Of a stretch of 20,692 nt of DNA, positions 1-7,116 are shown piece after piece. A program made the translations under genes and the position numbers. The stretch spans positions 1-20,692 of IMG/VR virus record IMGVR_UViG_3300031600_000041; one strand, given 5' to 3'. Under the pieces are notes generated by a model. The model made no database searches, was not told where the DNA came from, and worked only from the letters and a program-made list of their open reading frames with translations. This stretch comes from a virus. Position 1 is the stretch's first letter. Each line of letters starts with the position of its first letter.

Positions 1-98
1 CCCCGCAGGCTGGCCTGATCGTGATACGGCGTCCCGAGCCAGGATCGCGCGATGGCGATGACACGCGTGGGGTTGGCACCGGAAACGGCATTACTCAC
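1..98 (-). CDS. NlpC/P60 family phage tail-tip peptidase, N-terminal fragment
   Basis: Only the first 32 or so codons lie in the window; the gene continues past the left edge. Translation from a GTG at 98 gives VSNAVSGANPTRVIAIARSW followed by LGTPYHDQASLRG. The WLGTPYxxQ(A)SxxG pattern is the start of the phage/GTA NlpC/P60 cell-wall peptidase family (TIGR02219-like, RcGTA gp14), in which the catalytic Cys follows shortly after the point where the window ends. The GTG overlaps the TGA stop of the DUF2163 gene (GTGA), so it is probably translationally coupled. In this family the peptidase sits at the tail tip and cleaves peptidoglycan during DNA entry. The family call rests on a short N-terminal motif plus its position directly after DUF2163; the catalytic residues cannot be seen. 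Confidence 0.8.
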   Translation of the reverse strand, partial: MSNAVSGANPTRVIAIARSWLGTPYHDQASLR

Positions 99-979
99 AG
101 CACACCACCCTCGTGCCCACCATCCTTCGTGGCGTGGCGCAGCACGGCATCCTGGCCGGGGATGTGCGGGAAGCCACGAAAGTTGATGGTATTTGTGAAC
201 TTCGCGGCGCAGGTCTCGATGCGCTTGTCGCAGCCCGCGCGGATGTTGAACGTATCAGCCTCGGTGATGGCGCGTACGGGCGCTTCGAGAAGTGTCAGCA
301 CCGCGATGCCGTCTGTAACGTCATGCGCGATGATTTCAGCCAGTCGCCCGGCATTGACCCCGCTGGTCCATTCGACCGTGCCGAATGTGAACCAGCCGGA
401 GGCGAAGCCGCCGAGGCCCGAGGCGGTGAAGGCGCGGTCGCGCAAGAGATCGAGGACGGTGCCCGGGCCTTTAAAGGCCGGATCATCAAGATCAACTCCG
501 CAGCGCGCATCCCCAAGTGCCGCATCGCAGGTCGCCTGAAACGTTCGTCCCACCGTCTGGCCGAGGACATGGGCAAGCGAGCGCACTTCGGCCACGAAGG
601 CCAGACGCCCGCGCCGAATTTGTCCAATGGCCCCACGGCGCATCAGCACCCGTTGTGCGGGATCCGCCCAGTTCACGCGCCAAACCTCGACTTCTGCATT
701 GTCCCAGCGGCCATCGAGAATGTCGGTCTCGGTAATCCGGTCCGAGGTCAGCACGCCTTCGGCATCCTGCGCATCGACCGACAGGTCGGAGCCCGAACGG
801 ACCTCGGAGGCCGTGAGCCCGCTTTCCGGCTCGAAATCGGTGCGGTCGAAGCTCAGCGTCACGTCATGATCGGTGAAGCCGAAGCTTACGCCGTCTGCGC
901 GGGCAATCCGCCAGCACCAAGAGAGCGTCGTCGTGCCCTCGTCGAGATGAGTCTGCAGGTCAGGGTTCATATTTTTCAT
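95..979 (-). CDS. DUF2163 tail-tip (hub) protein, GTA gp13-like
   Basis: This 294-residue protein matches the DUF2163 / phage BR0599 family (TIGR02218). The N-terminal part (about 1-140) is the first DUF2163 domain. The C-terminal part ends in the family signature CDKR-x2-TC-x2-KF-x-N-x2-NFRGFPHIPG (residues 250-275). Homologues form the hub of the tail baseplate in the Rhodobacter gene transfer agent. Four cysteines (151, 160, 250, 257) are grouped as in proteins related to lambda gpL, where cysteines hold an iron-sulfur cluster; a cluster here is an inference. The ATG at 979 overlaps the upstream DUF2460 stop as ATGA. A second Met at residue 4 is an alternative start. The downstream gene is the NlpC/P60 peptidase, the usual order in GTA-like tails. 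Confidence 0.92.
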   Translation of the reverse strand: MKNMNPDLQTHLDEGTTTLSWCWRIARADGVSFGFTDHDVTLSFDRTDFEPESGLTASEVRSGSDLSVDAQDAEGVLTSDRITETDILDGRWDNAEVEVWRVNWADPAQRVLMRRGAIGQIRRGRLAFVAEVRSLAHVLGQTVGRTFQATCDAALGDARCGVDLDDPAFKGPGTVLDLLRDRAFTASGLGGFASGWFTFGTVEWTSGVNAGRLAEIIAHDVTDGIAVLTLLEAPVRAITEADTFNIRAGCDKRIETCAAKFTNTINFRGFPHIPGQDAVLRHATKDGGHEGGVL

Positions 980-1602
980 CTACGGATCTCCAGAAGCGGA
1001 ATTGACGTGATCGAGCCCAGTCGTTCGAGGTCGTGCGTCACATCGAGCGCGTCGCTGTCAAAGCGGACCGGCACGTCGAATTCGAACCCTGCGGTGATCG
1101 CGACGCCAGCGCCGGGCGCGGAGCTAAAGGTGACGAGGCCAGTGGTCGTATCGACCGACCAGCCGGAGGGCTGCTCCACCCCGCAAAGCGCAATCCGCAC
1201 GGTTCCCACCACTGGCTTGGCGATGGCGCGCGTCCAGGATTGCGCGCCTGAGACATACCCCTTTACCAGTTGGAACGCGGTCACCGCACCATCTCCGGTG
1301 CCAATCGCCTGATCGGTCGGCGATGGCGTGCCCGAGGGCAGGCAGGACTTGTGGTCGCCCCAGTCCTTGAACCGGAAGCCATGCAGGCGGCCGTTCCGCG
1401 CCTCGAAAAATGCCACGACCGCCGCCAGATCGTCAGCGCGACGGATGCCATAGGCGACATCATACCGGCGGCGCGAGTTTGCCCAGCTGGCGTTGCGCTC
1501 CTCATCGCCGCTGGCCAGTTCGACGATCTGGGTGCGGCGTTCCGGCCCGCCGCGTGCGCCCCGGCTGATATTGTCGGGGAACCGGACCTCGTGAAACGCC
1601 AT
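976..1602 (-). CDS. DUF2460 distal tail protein, GTA gp12-like
   Basis: This 208-residue protein carries the DUF2460 / TIGR02217 signature: N-terminal FHEVRFP, a central RRYDVAYGIR, then FFEARNGRLHGFRFKDWGD (about 65-83), and a C-terminal FDVPVRFDSD segment. Family members are distal tail proteins that form the ring joining the tail tube to the hub. I chose the ATG at 1602 because it overlaps the tape-measure stop as TGATG; a GTG one codon upstream (1605) is also possible. It lies between the tape measure and DUF2163, exactly as in gene transfer agents and related siphophages. Confidence 0.93.
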   Translation of the reverse strand: MAFHEVRFPDNISRGARGGPERRTQIVELASGDEERNASWANSRRRYDVAYGIRRADDLAAVVAFFEARNGRLHGFRFKDWGDHKSCLPSGTPSPTDQAIGTGDGAVTAFQLVKGYVSGAQSWTRAIAKPVVGTVRIALCGVEQPSGWSVDTTTGLVTFSSAPGAGVAITAGFEFDVPVRFDSDALDVTHDLERLGSITSIPLLEIRR

Positions 1603-3776
1603 CACATGCCCCTCCGCCCGAGCGACACCGCGCGGGCGATGTCGGCTGCGACCTGCGTGCGCGATTGCCGGAAGCTCTCGGCGTCGCGCGCCATGATGGT
1701 GACGTTGACATTGCCGCCAGCGCCGTAGCTTTGTGCCTCGCGCCGCGACAGCACCCGCTCGCCGCGCTGCAGGATTGCCGGGACTTCGTCATGGCGCAGA
1801 CCGGCGACGCCACCGGAATGCATGCGTGGGGCGGCTGCAAACGCCATGGCCGGGACCATCCGCGAGGGTCCAGTCGCCCCGACCATACCGCCCGCATGCA
1901 GGATGTTCGCGAAGATCCCGCCAGCGCCGCCAACGCCGCCGAGTGCGCCCGAGAGCGCGTTGGCGATCGGCCCGAGGATGAACTTGCGCGCCCCGAGCTT
2001 TGCGAGATCAGCAATCAGCGAGGTGACCAGATCGCCAAACTTCAGCTTGCCGGTCTTCACGAACTCGCCAACTGCGTTTTCGGCCGACTGGAACGCGCTG
2101 ACGAGGCTCTGGCCAATGTCCCCGCCGATATCGCGGGCCTTGCTCGCATAATCTGACAGCGCGGTGGTGACCGCCTGCCAGCCCGAAACGGCGGCCTCGG
2201 TATCGGGTTTGGCCGCAGCGACCGCAGCCCCTGCAGCAGTTCCTACATCCGTCGCCGCCCGCCCGGCAGCATTGAGCGTGGTCTCAAACCGCTTCGCCGC
2301 AGCGGTGGCTTCATCCAGCGCGTCGCTGCCGGTCTCATCGCCGCCCGACATGGCGTCGCCCAGTGCCTGCAAGGCCGGGCCTACCCCGTCAAATGCCCCG
2401 GCGCGGGTTGCCGCCGCACGCTCGCGGTAGCTATCGGCCCTGTGCCCGGCGTTACTGGCGGCGTGCTCCAGCATCGAAGCATAGGACATGGCCCCAAACC
2501 AATCGATCCGGCTGTCGACACCGATCTCCTCGGCCACGGCATTGAAGGTGGGGCCGATCTTCCCGAGAAAATCCGCCCATTTGGTCGAGAGGAACGCCAT
2601 CAGCCGGGTCCAGATGCGCTCGATATCAGCGCCCAGTGCTCGAAAATCATCCGCGAAGGATCCGGCGGTGGCCTTGATACCGTCCCAGACGGCCTTGGCA
2701 ACATCGCCCATCAGCCCCATCGCGGCCCCAAAGCCACCTGCGCCCGCAACAAGTTTCGTGAACTGATAGACCAGCTCGCCCGCGCCAACGATCAGCGCCC
2801 CGATGCCGGTGCGGATCAGAGCACCCCGCAGCAGGACAAGCGCCGTGGCCAGACCGCGCACGGAGAGTGCAGCAACCGCCATCCCCGCAACCCAGCGCCC
2901 GGCGAGAAAACCCACAAAGGTGGCGGCGTAGGTGGTCAGGCGGCCAATGTTGTCGAACAGGCCACGAATGGCGATGCCCAGCGGCCCGGTGCGGCTCGCG
3001 ATTGCTGCCATGGCGTCAGCCACGGCTTCCAGCGCAGGTGCTGCAGCGACCGCCAGCTGGTTCGACAGCCCGCGCCAGATCAGCCCGAGCCGCGAGATTG
3101 CGTCATTGGTGCGTTCGATCTGGTCGGCGTCCTGTTCAGAGACGACCACACCGAAGGCCAGAACATCCTCCGTCGCCTGTCGCAGCGTCGCGGTGTCGAT
3201 CCGCGACATGGCGATGGAGCCTTCCTCGCCAAAAAGCTGTCCTGCGACGGCCGCGCGTTCGGCGGTGGGCACAAAGTTCTCGATGGCCGCATTGATCGCA
3301 CCCACACGCTGGTCCAGCGGTAGCGCAATCAGGTCGGACGCAGACAGCCCCAGCCGGTCCAGCGCATCAGCGGCTGGGCCGGTCCCGGCGGCCGCCTGGC
3401 TGAGCCGTCGCGTCAGATCCTTCGTCGCCTGTTCGATGCCGGAGATGGAGACGCCCGCGAGTTCACCCGCGCGCTCCAGCGTCTGGATTGAGGCGACCGT
3501 CGTGCCGAGCGATTGTGCCAGCTTGGCCTGCGCGTCGACAGTCTGCAAACCCGAGCGGACCATCGCCACGCCAGCAGCAGCGGCGGCGACAACAGCGGCG
3601 GCCGCCGCGACCTTCACCCGACGCGAGAAGGCCGCCATTCGGGCATTCGCCGCTTCCATCTCGCGTGACAAACGCCCGAAACCACGCGATCCGGCCTCGC
3701 CGACGCCTTCCAGCTCGGCGCGCACCTGTCGCCCGCCCACCGCTGCAAGGCGGACGCTGACACGTTTTTCAGCCAT
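1602..3776 (-). CDS. Phage tail tape measure protein
   Basis: This 724-residue, Ala-rich protein is the longest after the G/G-T pair and occupies the position of lambda gpH. The N-terminal 55 residues are basic and helical, followed by a hydrophobic stretch (about 54-73) and a long hydrophobic region (about 283-336), as in tape measures that enter the host membrane. The C-terminal part has Gly-rich segments and the motif GGVAGLRHDEVPAILQRGER (about 660-680), typical of lambda-like tape-measure C-termini. At the usual ~1.5 angstrom per residue, the tail would be about 110 nm (inference). The ATG at 3776 overlaps the stop of the frameshifted G-T product (ATGGCTGA), which supports both this start and the frameshift product. 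Confidence 0.93.
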   Translation of the reverse strand: MAEKRVSVRLAAVGGRQVRAELEGVGEAGSRGFGRLSREMEAANARMAAFSRRVKVAAAAAVVAAAAAGVAMVRSGLQTVDAQAKLAQSLGTTVASIQTLERAGELAGVSISGIEQATKDLTRRLSQAAAGTGPAADALDRLGLSASDLIALPLDQRVGAINAAIENFVPTAERAAVAGQLFGEEGSIAMSRIDTATLRQATEDVLAFGVVVSEQDADQIERTNDAISRLGLIWRGLSNQLAVAAAPALEAVADAMAAIASRTGPLGIAIRGLFDNIGRLTTYAATFVGFLAGRWVAGMAVAALSVRGLATALVLLRGALIRTGIGALIVGAGELVYQFTKLVAGAGGFGAAMGLMGDVAKAVWDGIKATAGSFADDFRALGADIERIWTRLMAFLSTKWADFLGKIGPTFNAVAEEIGVDSRIDWFGAMSYASMLEHAASNAGHRADSYRERAAATRAGAFDGVGPALQALGDAMSGGDETGSDALDEATAAAKRFETTLNAAGRAATDVGTAAGAAVAAAKPDTEAAVSGWQAVTTALSDYASKARDIGGDIGQSLVSAFQSAENAVGEFVKTGKLKFGDLVTSLIADLAKLGARKFILGPIANALSGALGGVGGAGGIFANILHAGGMVGATGPSRMVPAMAFAAAPRMHSGGVAGLRHDEVPAILQRGERVLSRREAQSYGAGGNVNVTIMARDAESFRQSRTQVAADIARAVSLGRRGM

Positions 3777-4433
3777 GGGAATGTTCCATCTGTTCGTTGA
3801 GTTTGGCGACCATCACTGCCTCGATCACGGGCAGCAGTTCGGCCATTGCGACGGGCGGGATGCCCAGCGCATCACCGAGTGAAAGTGCGGCCGACATATC
3901 CCAGCCGATCACCGCGCCGGGCAGCACGCGCAGCTGACCGCCGAGGCGGCCGATCAGGTCCCAGACCTGCCAGCCTTCAAAGGTGGTGGGTCGGTTCAGC
4001 CGCGCCGGGCAGTCTTCGCAGGTCGCTTGGCACGCGTCGCAGTAGCGCTCGCCCCCGCCGAAGGACCATTCGGCGAGGACGCGGAGACGTTTTTTTCCTG
4101 TTCCAGCAGCAAGCCCTTTGAGACGTAGGTCAATTGGAACGCTTCGAAGATCGGCCAGATGTCGAGAAGCGCATCGACAGCGTCGGGATTGGGGTCGATT
4201 GGATTGCCGTCCGCATCACCAATACCCTCCCATGCAAGCACAGCCCTCCGCGCCAGCGCTTTTGCGAAGGCGACGGCGCGTTCTTCGTCGGAAGCGTCCT
4301 CGGGAATCGCTTCCACGCCGGGGTCGCTCCGCGTCGCCACCATCAGCGCCGTCGTCAGCGGGCGCAGCTGCACCCGCGCGCCCGGTGCGAGATCATGCCA
4401 GCGCGGCTGGTTCGTCAAATCGAGCGTCAGCAT
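3769..4433 (-). CDS. Tail assembly chaperone G-T fusion made by -1 frameshifting
   Basis: The zero-frame chaperone runs from 4433 to the slippery site at 4095-4089. A one-base backward slip there joins it to a second open frame ending with TGA at 3769-3771, for a 221-residue product. The extension (residues 116-221) begins RLRVLAEWSFGGGERYC and holds a C-x2-C-x3-C-x2-C cluster (Cys 132, 135, 139, 142) that looks metal-binding. A helical segment ending NEQMEHSHG follows. The extension frame has no plausible start before residue ~180 of the fusion, so it would be untranslated without the slip, yet its stop overlaps the tape-measure ATG. In lambda and relatives, gpG and gpGT chaperone the tape measure during tail assembly and are absent from the virion. 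The product itself is inferred; the frames, slippery site and hairpin are read directly. Confidence 0.82.
3996..4433 (-). CDS. Tail assembly chaperone, gpG-like (zero-frame product)
   Basis: This 145-residue protein starts LTLDLTNQPRWHDLAPGARV after the Met. Residues ~1-110 form the compact domain, and the zero-frame end after the slippery codons (K114, N115) is a low-complexity Ser/Ala/Lys/Arg tail, as in other G proteins whose C-terminus is simply read-through to a stop. It lies between the tail tube gene and the tape measure, the position of lambda G. I prefer the ATG at 4433, which overlaps the tail tube stop as TGATG, over the TTG one codon upstream. It has no strong family signature that I recognise; the role is assigned from position and the adjacent frameshift signal. 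Confidence 0.8.
   Translation of the reverse strand: MLTLDLTNQPRWHDLAPGARVQLRPLTTALMVATRSDPGVEAIPEDASDEERAVAFAKALARRAVLAWEGIGDADGNPIDPNPDAVDALLDIWPIFEAFQLTYVSKGLLLEQEKNVSASSPNGPSAGASATATRAKRPAKTARRG
4052..4095 (-). promoter_or_regulatory. Programmed -1 ribosomal frameshift signal
   Basis: On the minus strand, seven A followed by C give the heptamer A AAA AAC (4095-4089) in the correct zero-frame phase (GAA AAA AAC), a classic X XXY YYZ slippery sequence. About 9-10 bases downstream is a hairpin. Its core is a perfect 7-bp stem, CGCCGAA/TTCGGCG (arms 4075-4069 and 4062-4056, loop of 6), which extends to about 10-11 bp with G-C and G-T pairs. Spacing and structure fit a stimulatory element. 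The site sits where lambda-like phages place the G/G-T frameshift. Confidence 0.85.
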
Positions 4434-5371
4434 CAATATACCTCAATATCATTGATCAGGGTTGCGGTGCACATCCGACCAACCACGCTGTCGCGGGCTG
4501 CCTGCCAATCGAAGGTGGCCTGAACGCCCTGCGGCCCGGAAATCTCGATCCGGGGGCGCGGCAGATAAACGGCGTGCACCGTGAAGGTGAAACTCTCGCC
4601 AGACGGCAAGACGTAGGCGAACTCGATCTCACAGGGATCGCCGTTGATCGCTTGTGTCACCAGCGTTTGATCGGCGAAGCGCACCTCGATGGAGCCGGTC
4701 AGAGCCGCAATGGACGGGTCAGCGCCGTCGATGCGGCCGTCCGAGCGGATGGTCTCGATCCGGTCGAGATTGTTGGCGTAGGTGATGTCGGCTGAAACGA
4801 CATTGCCGAGGGCTGCGCCGTTGCGCGTAATCGCCCCGTTGAAATGGCCAAAACGCTGCAATTCCAGCGCGGCGGGTGTGCCTGCGCTGGTCGTCGTGCC
4901 CACCGTCTCGCCTTGCGCCACGAGCCGGGCTGTCGCAGTCAGCAGGCCAGATCGCTGCATTTGCCAGTTGATCTGGTCGAGCACGCAGCCGGAATACATC
5001 GCAAAACGCGGCACCTCGGGCATGCCGGTTTCAATTGACATACTGGGCAGCGTCCAGGCACCCGACTGGAAATCATGCGTCCAGGGGCCGGTGCCAGTCG
5101 TGGTCGGATCACCGAATGCCGCCTTCAGCCAGAACCCGAAGGCCTCGGCGTCCAGCGGCACCACAACATCGCCATCCGCCGTCACCGCATCCTTGATCGG
5201 CGCCAGCGGATCCCGGCCATAGCCCAGCAGTTCCGAGCTCAGCAGCGGCTGCTCCGCGCCAAGCGAGGTGCTGGCGAAGGGCATTTTCGTGAAACTGCCC
5301 ACCGGCGGCGTTCCATAGGTCGTCTCGAACGCAAGCGCCATCTGCGCCCGCGCCCCTTGGGCTCTTGCCAT
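4433..5371 (-). CDS. Major tail tube protein (gpV-like position)
   Basis: This 312-residue protein begins MARAQGARAQMALAFETTYG, with the 'ETTYGTPP' opening typical of alphaproteobacterial phage tail tube proteins. The middle section is rich in beta-strand-forming residues and contains GYGRDPLAP and SGCVLDQINW. The C-terminal third has PRIEISGPQGVQATFDWQAA. It precedes the G/G-T genes, as lambda V does. The start is well supported: AGGAG lies 8 bases upstream of the ATG at 5371. This is the first tail gene after the interruption by the plus-strand bactofilin gene, so late transcription must cross that insertion to reach it. Confidence 0.88.
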   Translation of the reverse strand: MARAQGARAQMALAFETTYGTPPVGSFTKMPFASTSLGAEQPLLSSELLGYGRDPLAPIKDAVTADGDVVVPLDAEAFGFWLKAAFGDPTTTGTGPWTHDFQSGAWTLPSMSIETGMPEVPRFAMYSGCVLDQINWQMQRSGLLTATARLVAQGETVGTTTSAGTPAALELQRFGHFNGAITRNGAALGNVVSADITYANNLDRIETIRSDGRIDGADPSIAALTGSIEVRFADQTLVTQAINGDPCEIEFAYVLPSGESFTFTVHAVYLPRPRIEISGPQGVQATFDWQAARDSVVGRMCTATLINDIEVY

Positions 5372-5441
5372 GGGGGTTTCTCCTGTATGTTGAAGCGTAT
5401 GATCCCCGGAAGGGGCCGAAACTCAAAAGGGCAGATCATCA

Positions 5442-5831
5442 ATGACGGACGAAAAGTCTCCCGCCGCCGGATCCGGTGGTCGCTCGCATCTTGGTGCAGG
5501 TTCGCGCATCACTGGCGAGTTGCATTTTCCTGGCACCGTCGAGTTGCCCGGTTACGTCAAGGGACGCGTGGAAGCGTCCGCGATCGTCATCGAGGAAGCA
5601 GGCGAGGTCGAAGGCGAACTCCACGCCGCCAGCATCACCATCAAGGGCCGCTTCGATGGCCAGGTCATGGGCGGCAAGGTAAGGCTGCACGCAAGCGCGC
5701 GTGTGATGGGCGAAATCACCTATGAGAGCCTGAGCATCGAGAGTGGTGCGCAGGTTGAGGGGAAGTTCACGCTCCGACCATATGCCAAAGACACGAAGCC
5801 GGATGATCAGGCCAGTGGGTCGGCCGTGTAA
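5442..5831 (+). CDS. Bactofilin (polymer-forming cytoskeletal protein, DUF583)
   Basis: This 129-residue protein is a recognisable bactofilin (PF04519). A short Gly/Ser-rich N-terminal tail (1-17) leads into repeated short beta-helix rungs: GAGSRITGELHFPGTVELPG, then YVKGRVEAS, IVIEEAGEVEGELHA, ITIKGRFDGQV, VRLHASARVMGEI, LSIESGAQVEGKF. The C-terminal tail (about 112-129) is hydrophilic. Bactofilins polymerise without nucleotide into filaments that organise cell shape, stalks or polar complexes. No transmembrane segment is present. It lies on the strand opposite to the tail genes, 70 bases from the divergent tail tube start, and overlaps the end of the convergent tail-terminator gene by 25 bases. 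A weak AAAGGG lies 11 bases before the ATG. The placement suggests moron cargo. The family call is firm; what it does for a phage is unknown. Confidence 0.93.
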   Translation: MTDEKSPAAGSGGRSHLGAGSRITGELHFPGTVELPGYVKGRVEASAIVIEEAGEVEGELHAASITIKGRFDGQVMGGKVRLHASARVMGEITYESLSIESGAQVEGKFTLRPYAKDTKPDDQASGSAV

Positions 5832-6226
5832 TAATGTAGCACCACCGGGATCACCGCAGCTTTCATGCTGGCCGCGCCCTCGATGGGCAGATCGACCGGA
5901 CGGGGTGCCTCGGCTTCGACCCAGTCACAGAGCCCGCCAAGCGTGCGATCGGCAACAATCGCCGCGCCGATGCTGGCGGTCAGCGTGTCAAAGGCCGCGT
6001 CCCGGTCGGTGCCCTGCACGACTGCCTCAATCTCGGCGCGGTGCTGGTAATGGTAGCGCAGTGGCGACAGCGTGACGTCGGGCTCACCCGGCTCGCCATC
6101 CCGGAGGATCAGCAGGCCAACGGCGGGCACGCGCTCGGGCAGCACATCACCGCGCAGTGCGGTGGCGGGCAGCGTCGAAAGCCCCGCGTGCAGGGCGGTG
6201 AGGATGGTTTCGCGGAGGGTGGGCAT
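5807..6226 (-). CDS. Tail terminator / minor tail protein, gpU-like position
   Basis: This 139-residue protein starts MPTLRETILTALHAGLSTLP and contains VPAVGLLILRDGEPGEPDVTL, YHYQHRAEIEAVVQGTDRDA and a C-terminal PVDLPIEGAASMKAAVIPVVLHY. The layout (helical N-terminus, 'aeIevvvqg' strand, C-terminal strands) and length fit the tail terminators that cap the tail tube (lambda gpU, HK97-type completion proteins). A longer frame begins at 6262, but the internal ATG at 6226 gives the natural N-terminus. It lies between the Z-like and V-like genes as U does in lambda. It is isolated between two plus-strand genes and its 3' end overlaps the bactofilin 3' end. The function rests mostly on synteny. 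Confidence 0.75.
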   Translation of the reverse strand: MPTLRETILTALHAGLSTLPATALRGDVLPERVPAVGLLILRDGEPGEPDVTLSPLRYHYQHRAEIEAVVQGTDRDAAFDTLTASIGAAIVADRTLGGLCDWVEAEAPRPVDLPIEGAASMKAAVIPVVLHYYTADPLA

Positions 6227-6483
6227 GATCTTGTGTTCTCTTACAGATGCAGCGAGCGCCAAGCTGAAGCCAAAAACTCCATTCTTCCCGCAGAGCGTCT
6301 CAACTTGGCAAGATATCGAAATTAATCACAGACAATGCAGCTTCGGAATTCAAGCCTGTATCGTCTGCGCGCTGGAAGCCAGATCAAGCATGGCGACAAC
6401 TGGCACTGAGCAGAGCGCATTGATAGAACTGTTGGATCAAATCATTTATCAATCGGCGCCCAAAGCAAGAAGGCCCATCATCT
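6227..6483. other. AT-richer intergenic region upstream of the methyltransferase
   Basis: The 257 bases between the start of the tail-terminator gene and the start of the methyltransferase are visibly less GC-rich than the phage genes around them. They must hold the ribosome-binding site and any private promoter for the plus-strand methyltransferase (AGAAGG lies about 10 bases before its ATG), and possibly leader sequence for the leftward gene. A TTGATA at 6420 resembles a -35 box, but no good -10 lies at the right spacing. A 33-codon reading frame lies at 6390-6491 (separate entry). Confidence 0.5.
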
Positions 6484-6491
6484 ATGCCTGA
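6390..6491 (+). CDS. Possible small ORF overlapping the methyltransferase start
   Basis: An ATG at 6390 opens a 33-residue frame, MATTGTEQSALIELLDQIIY followed by QSAPKARRPIIYA. It ends in TGA at 6489-6491, overlapping the methyltransferase ATG by 8 bases. The 12-residue helix-like stretch ALIELLDQIIYQ and the overlap are what a short coupled leader peptide would look like. The start has no clear ribosome-binding site, and the same frame stays open far upstream, antisense to the tail-terminator gene, so the openness may be chance. I do not recognise a family. Confidence 0.2.
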   Translation: MATTGTEQSALIELLDQIIYQSAPKARRPIIYA

Positions 6492-7116
6492 GAACACAGA
6501 TCCCTCGGCCTTTTGGAATCGTGTCGCACGCCGCTATGCGGGCATGTCGGTACGTAATCCTTCGGCCTACGAGACCACGCTTGATCGTGTCCGTGCACAT
6601 CTTGAATCAACAGACCGTGTGCTGGAATTGGGCTGCGGTACGGGATCGACCGGAATACGCCTTGCGCCGTCAGTCGGGCAATATATCGCCACTGACTACT
6701 CCGCTGAGATGATCGCCGTCGCCCGTGAGAAGCAGGCTGAGGCCAAAATCCAAAATCTGGACCTCCGCATTGCGCAAGTCGGCGACGCGTCCTTGCCTGA
6801 AGGACCATTCGATGTCGTCCTTGCCTTTAATGTCCTCCATCTCCTCTCTGACCGGCGCGTCGCGCTTGAAGACGTCTCGCGCCGATTGCGTCCCGGTGGC
6901 CTCTTCATCTCCAAGACCCCATGTCTCGGCGGTGGCTACCGTATATTGCAGCCTATAGTAGCGGCTCTGCATTTCTTTGGAAAAGCGCCGAAGTTACGGT
7001 TCTTGACGCCAGCGTCGCTGGAGCGAGAGATTGCCGATATAGGCTTCGAAATCCGGGAGCACGGTGACTACCCGGCACGTCCGCCCAGTCGGTTCATATT
7101 GGCGGCGAAAGGCTGA
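6484..7116 (+). CDS. Class I SAM-dependent methyltransferase
   Basis: This 210-residue protein has a Rossmann-fold methyltransferase domain: motif I VLELGCGTGS (46-55), the acidic post-I residue in ATDYSAEMI (69-77), and GDASLPEGPFDVVLAFNVLHLL (100-121) covering motifs II and III. Then comes LRPGGLFISKTP (135-146), a Methyltransf_11/25-type pattern. The C-terminal half (150-210) has a hydrophobic stretch, PIVAALHFFGK, and ends PSRFILAAKG. There is no DPPY-type motif, so it is not a typical DNA amino-methyltransferase; a small molecule, lipid or protein substrate is more likely, but none can be named. It lies on the plus strand, convergent with DUF6441 (16-base gap), with an AGAAGG ribosome-binding site. 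Its codon use looks less GC-biased than the phage genes around it, suggesting separate acquisition as cargo. Confidence 0.88.
   Translation: MPENTDPSAFWNRVARRYAGMSVRNPSAYETTLDRVRAHLESTDRVLELGCGTGSTGIRLAPSVGQYIATDYSAEMIAVAREKQAEAKIQNLDLRIAQVGDASLPEGPFDVVLAFNVLHLLSDRRVALEDVSRRLRPGGLFISKTPCLGGGYRILQPIVAALHFFGKAPKLRFLTPASLEREIADIGFEIREHGDYPARPPSRFILAAKG

Noticed and set aside
113-1312. Long plus-strand open frame (399 codons)
   Set aside because: It is antisense to the well-identified DUF2163 and DUF2460 genes; openness follows from the GC-rich codon pattern of the minus-strand genes.
6420-6450. Sigma-70 promoter for the methyltransferase
   Set aside because: TTGATA fits a -35 box, but no -10 with at least four matches lies at 16-18 bases.
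6072-6491. 139-codon plus frame ending at the methyltransferase start
   Set aside because: Its first half is antisense to the tail-terminator gene and lacks a ribosome-binding site; only the last 33 codons were kept, as a weak candidate.
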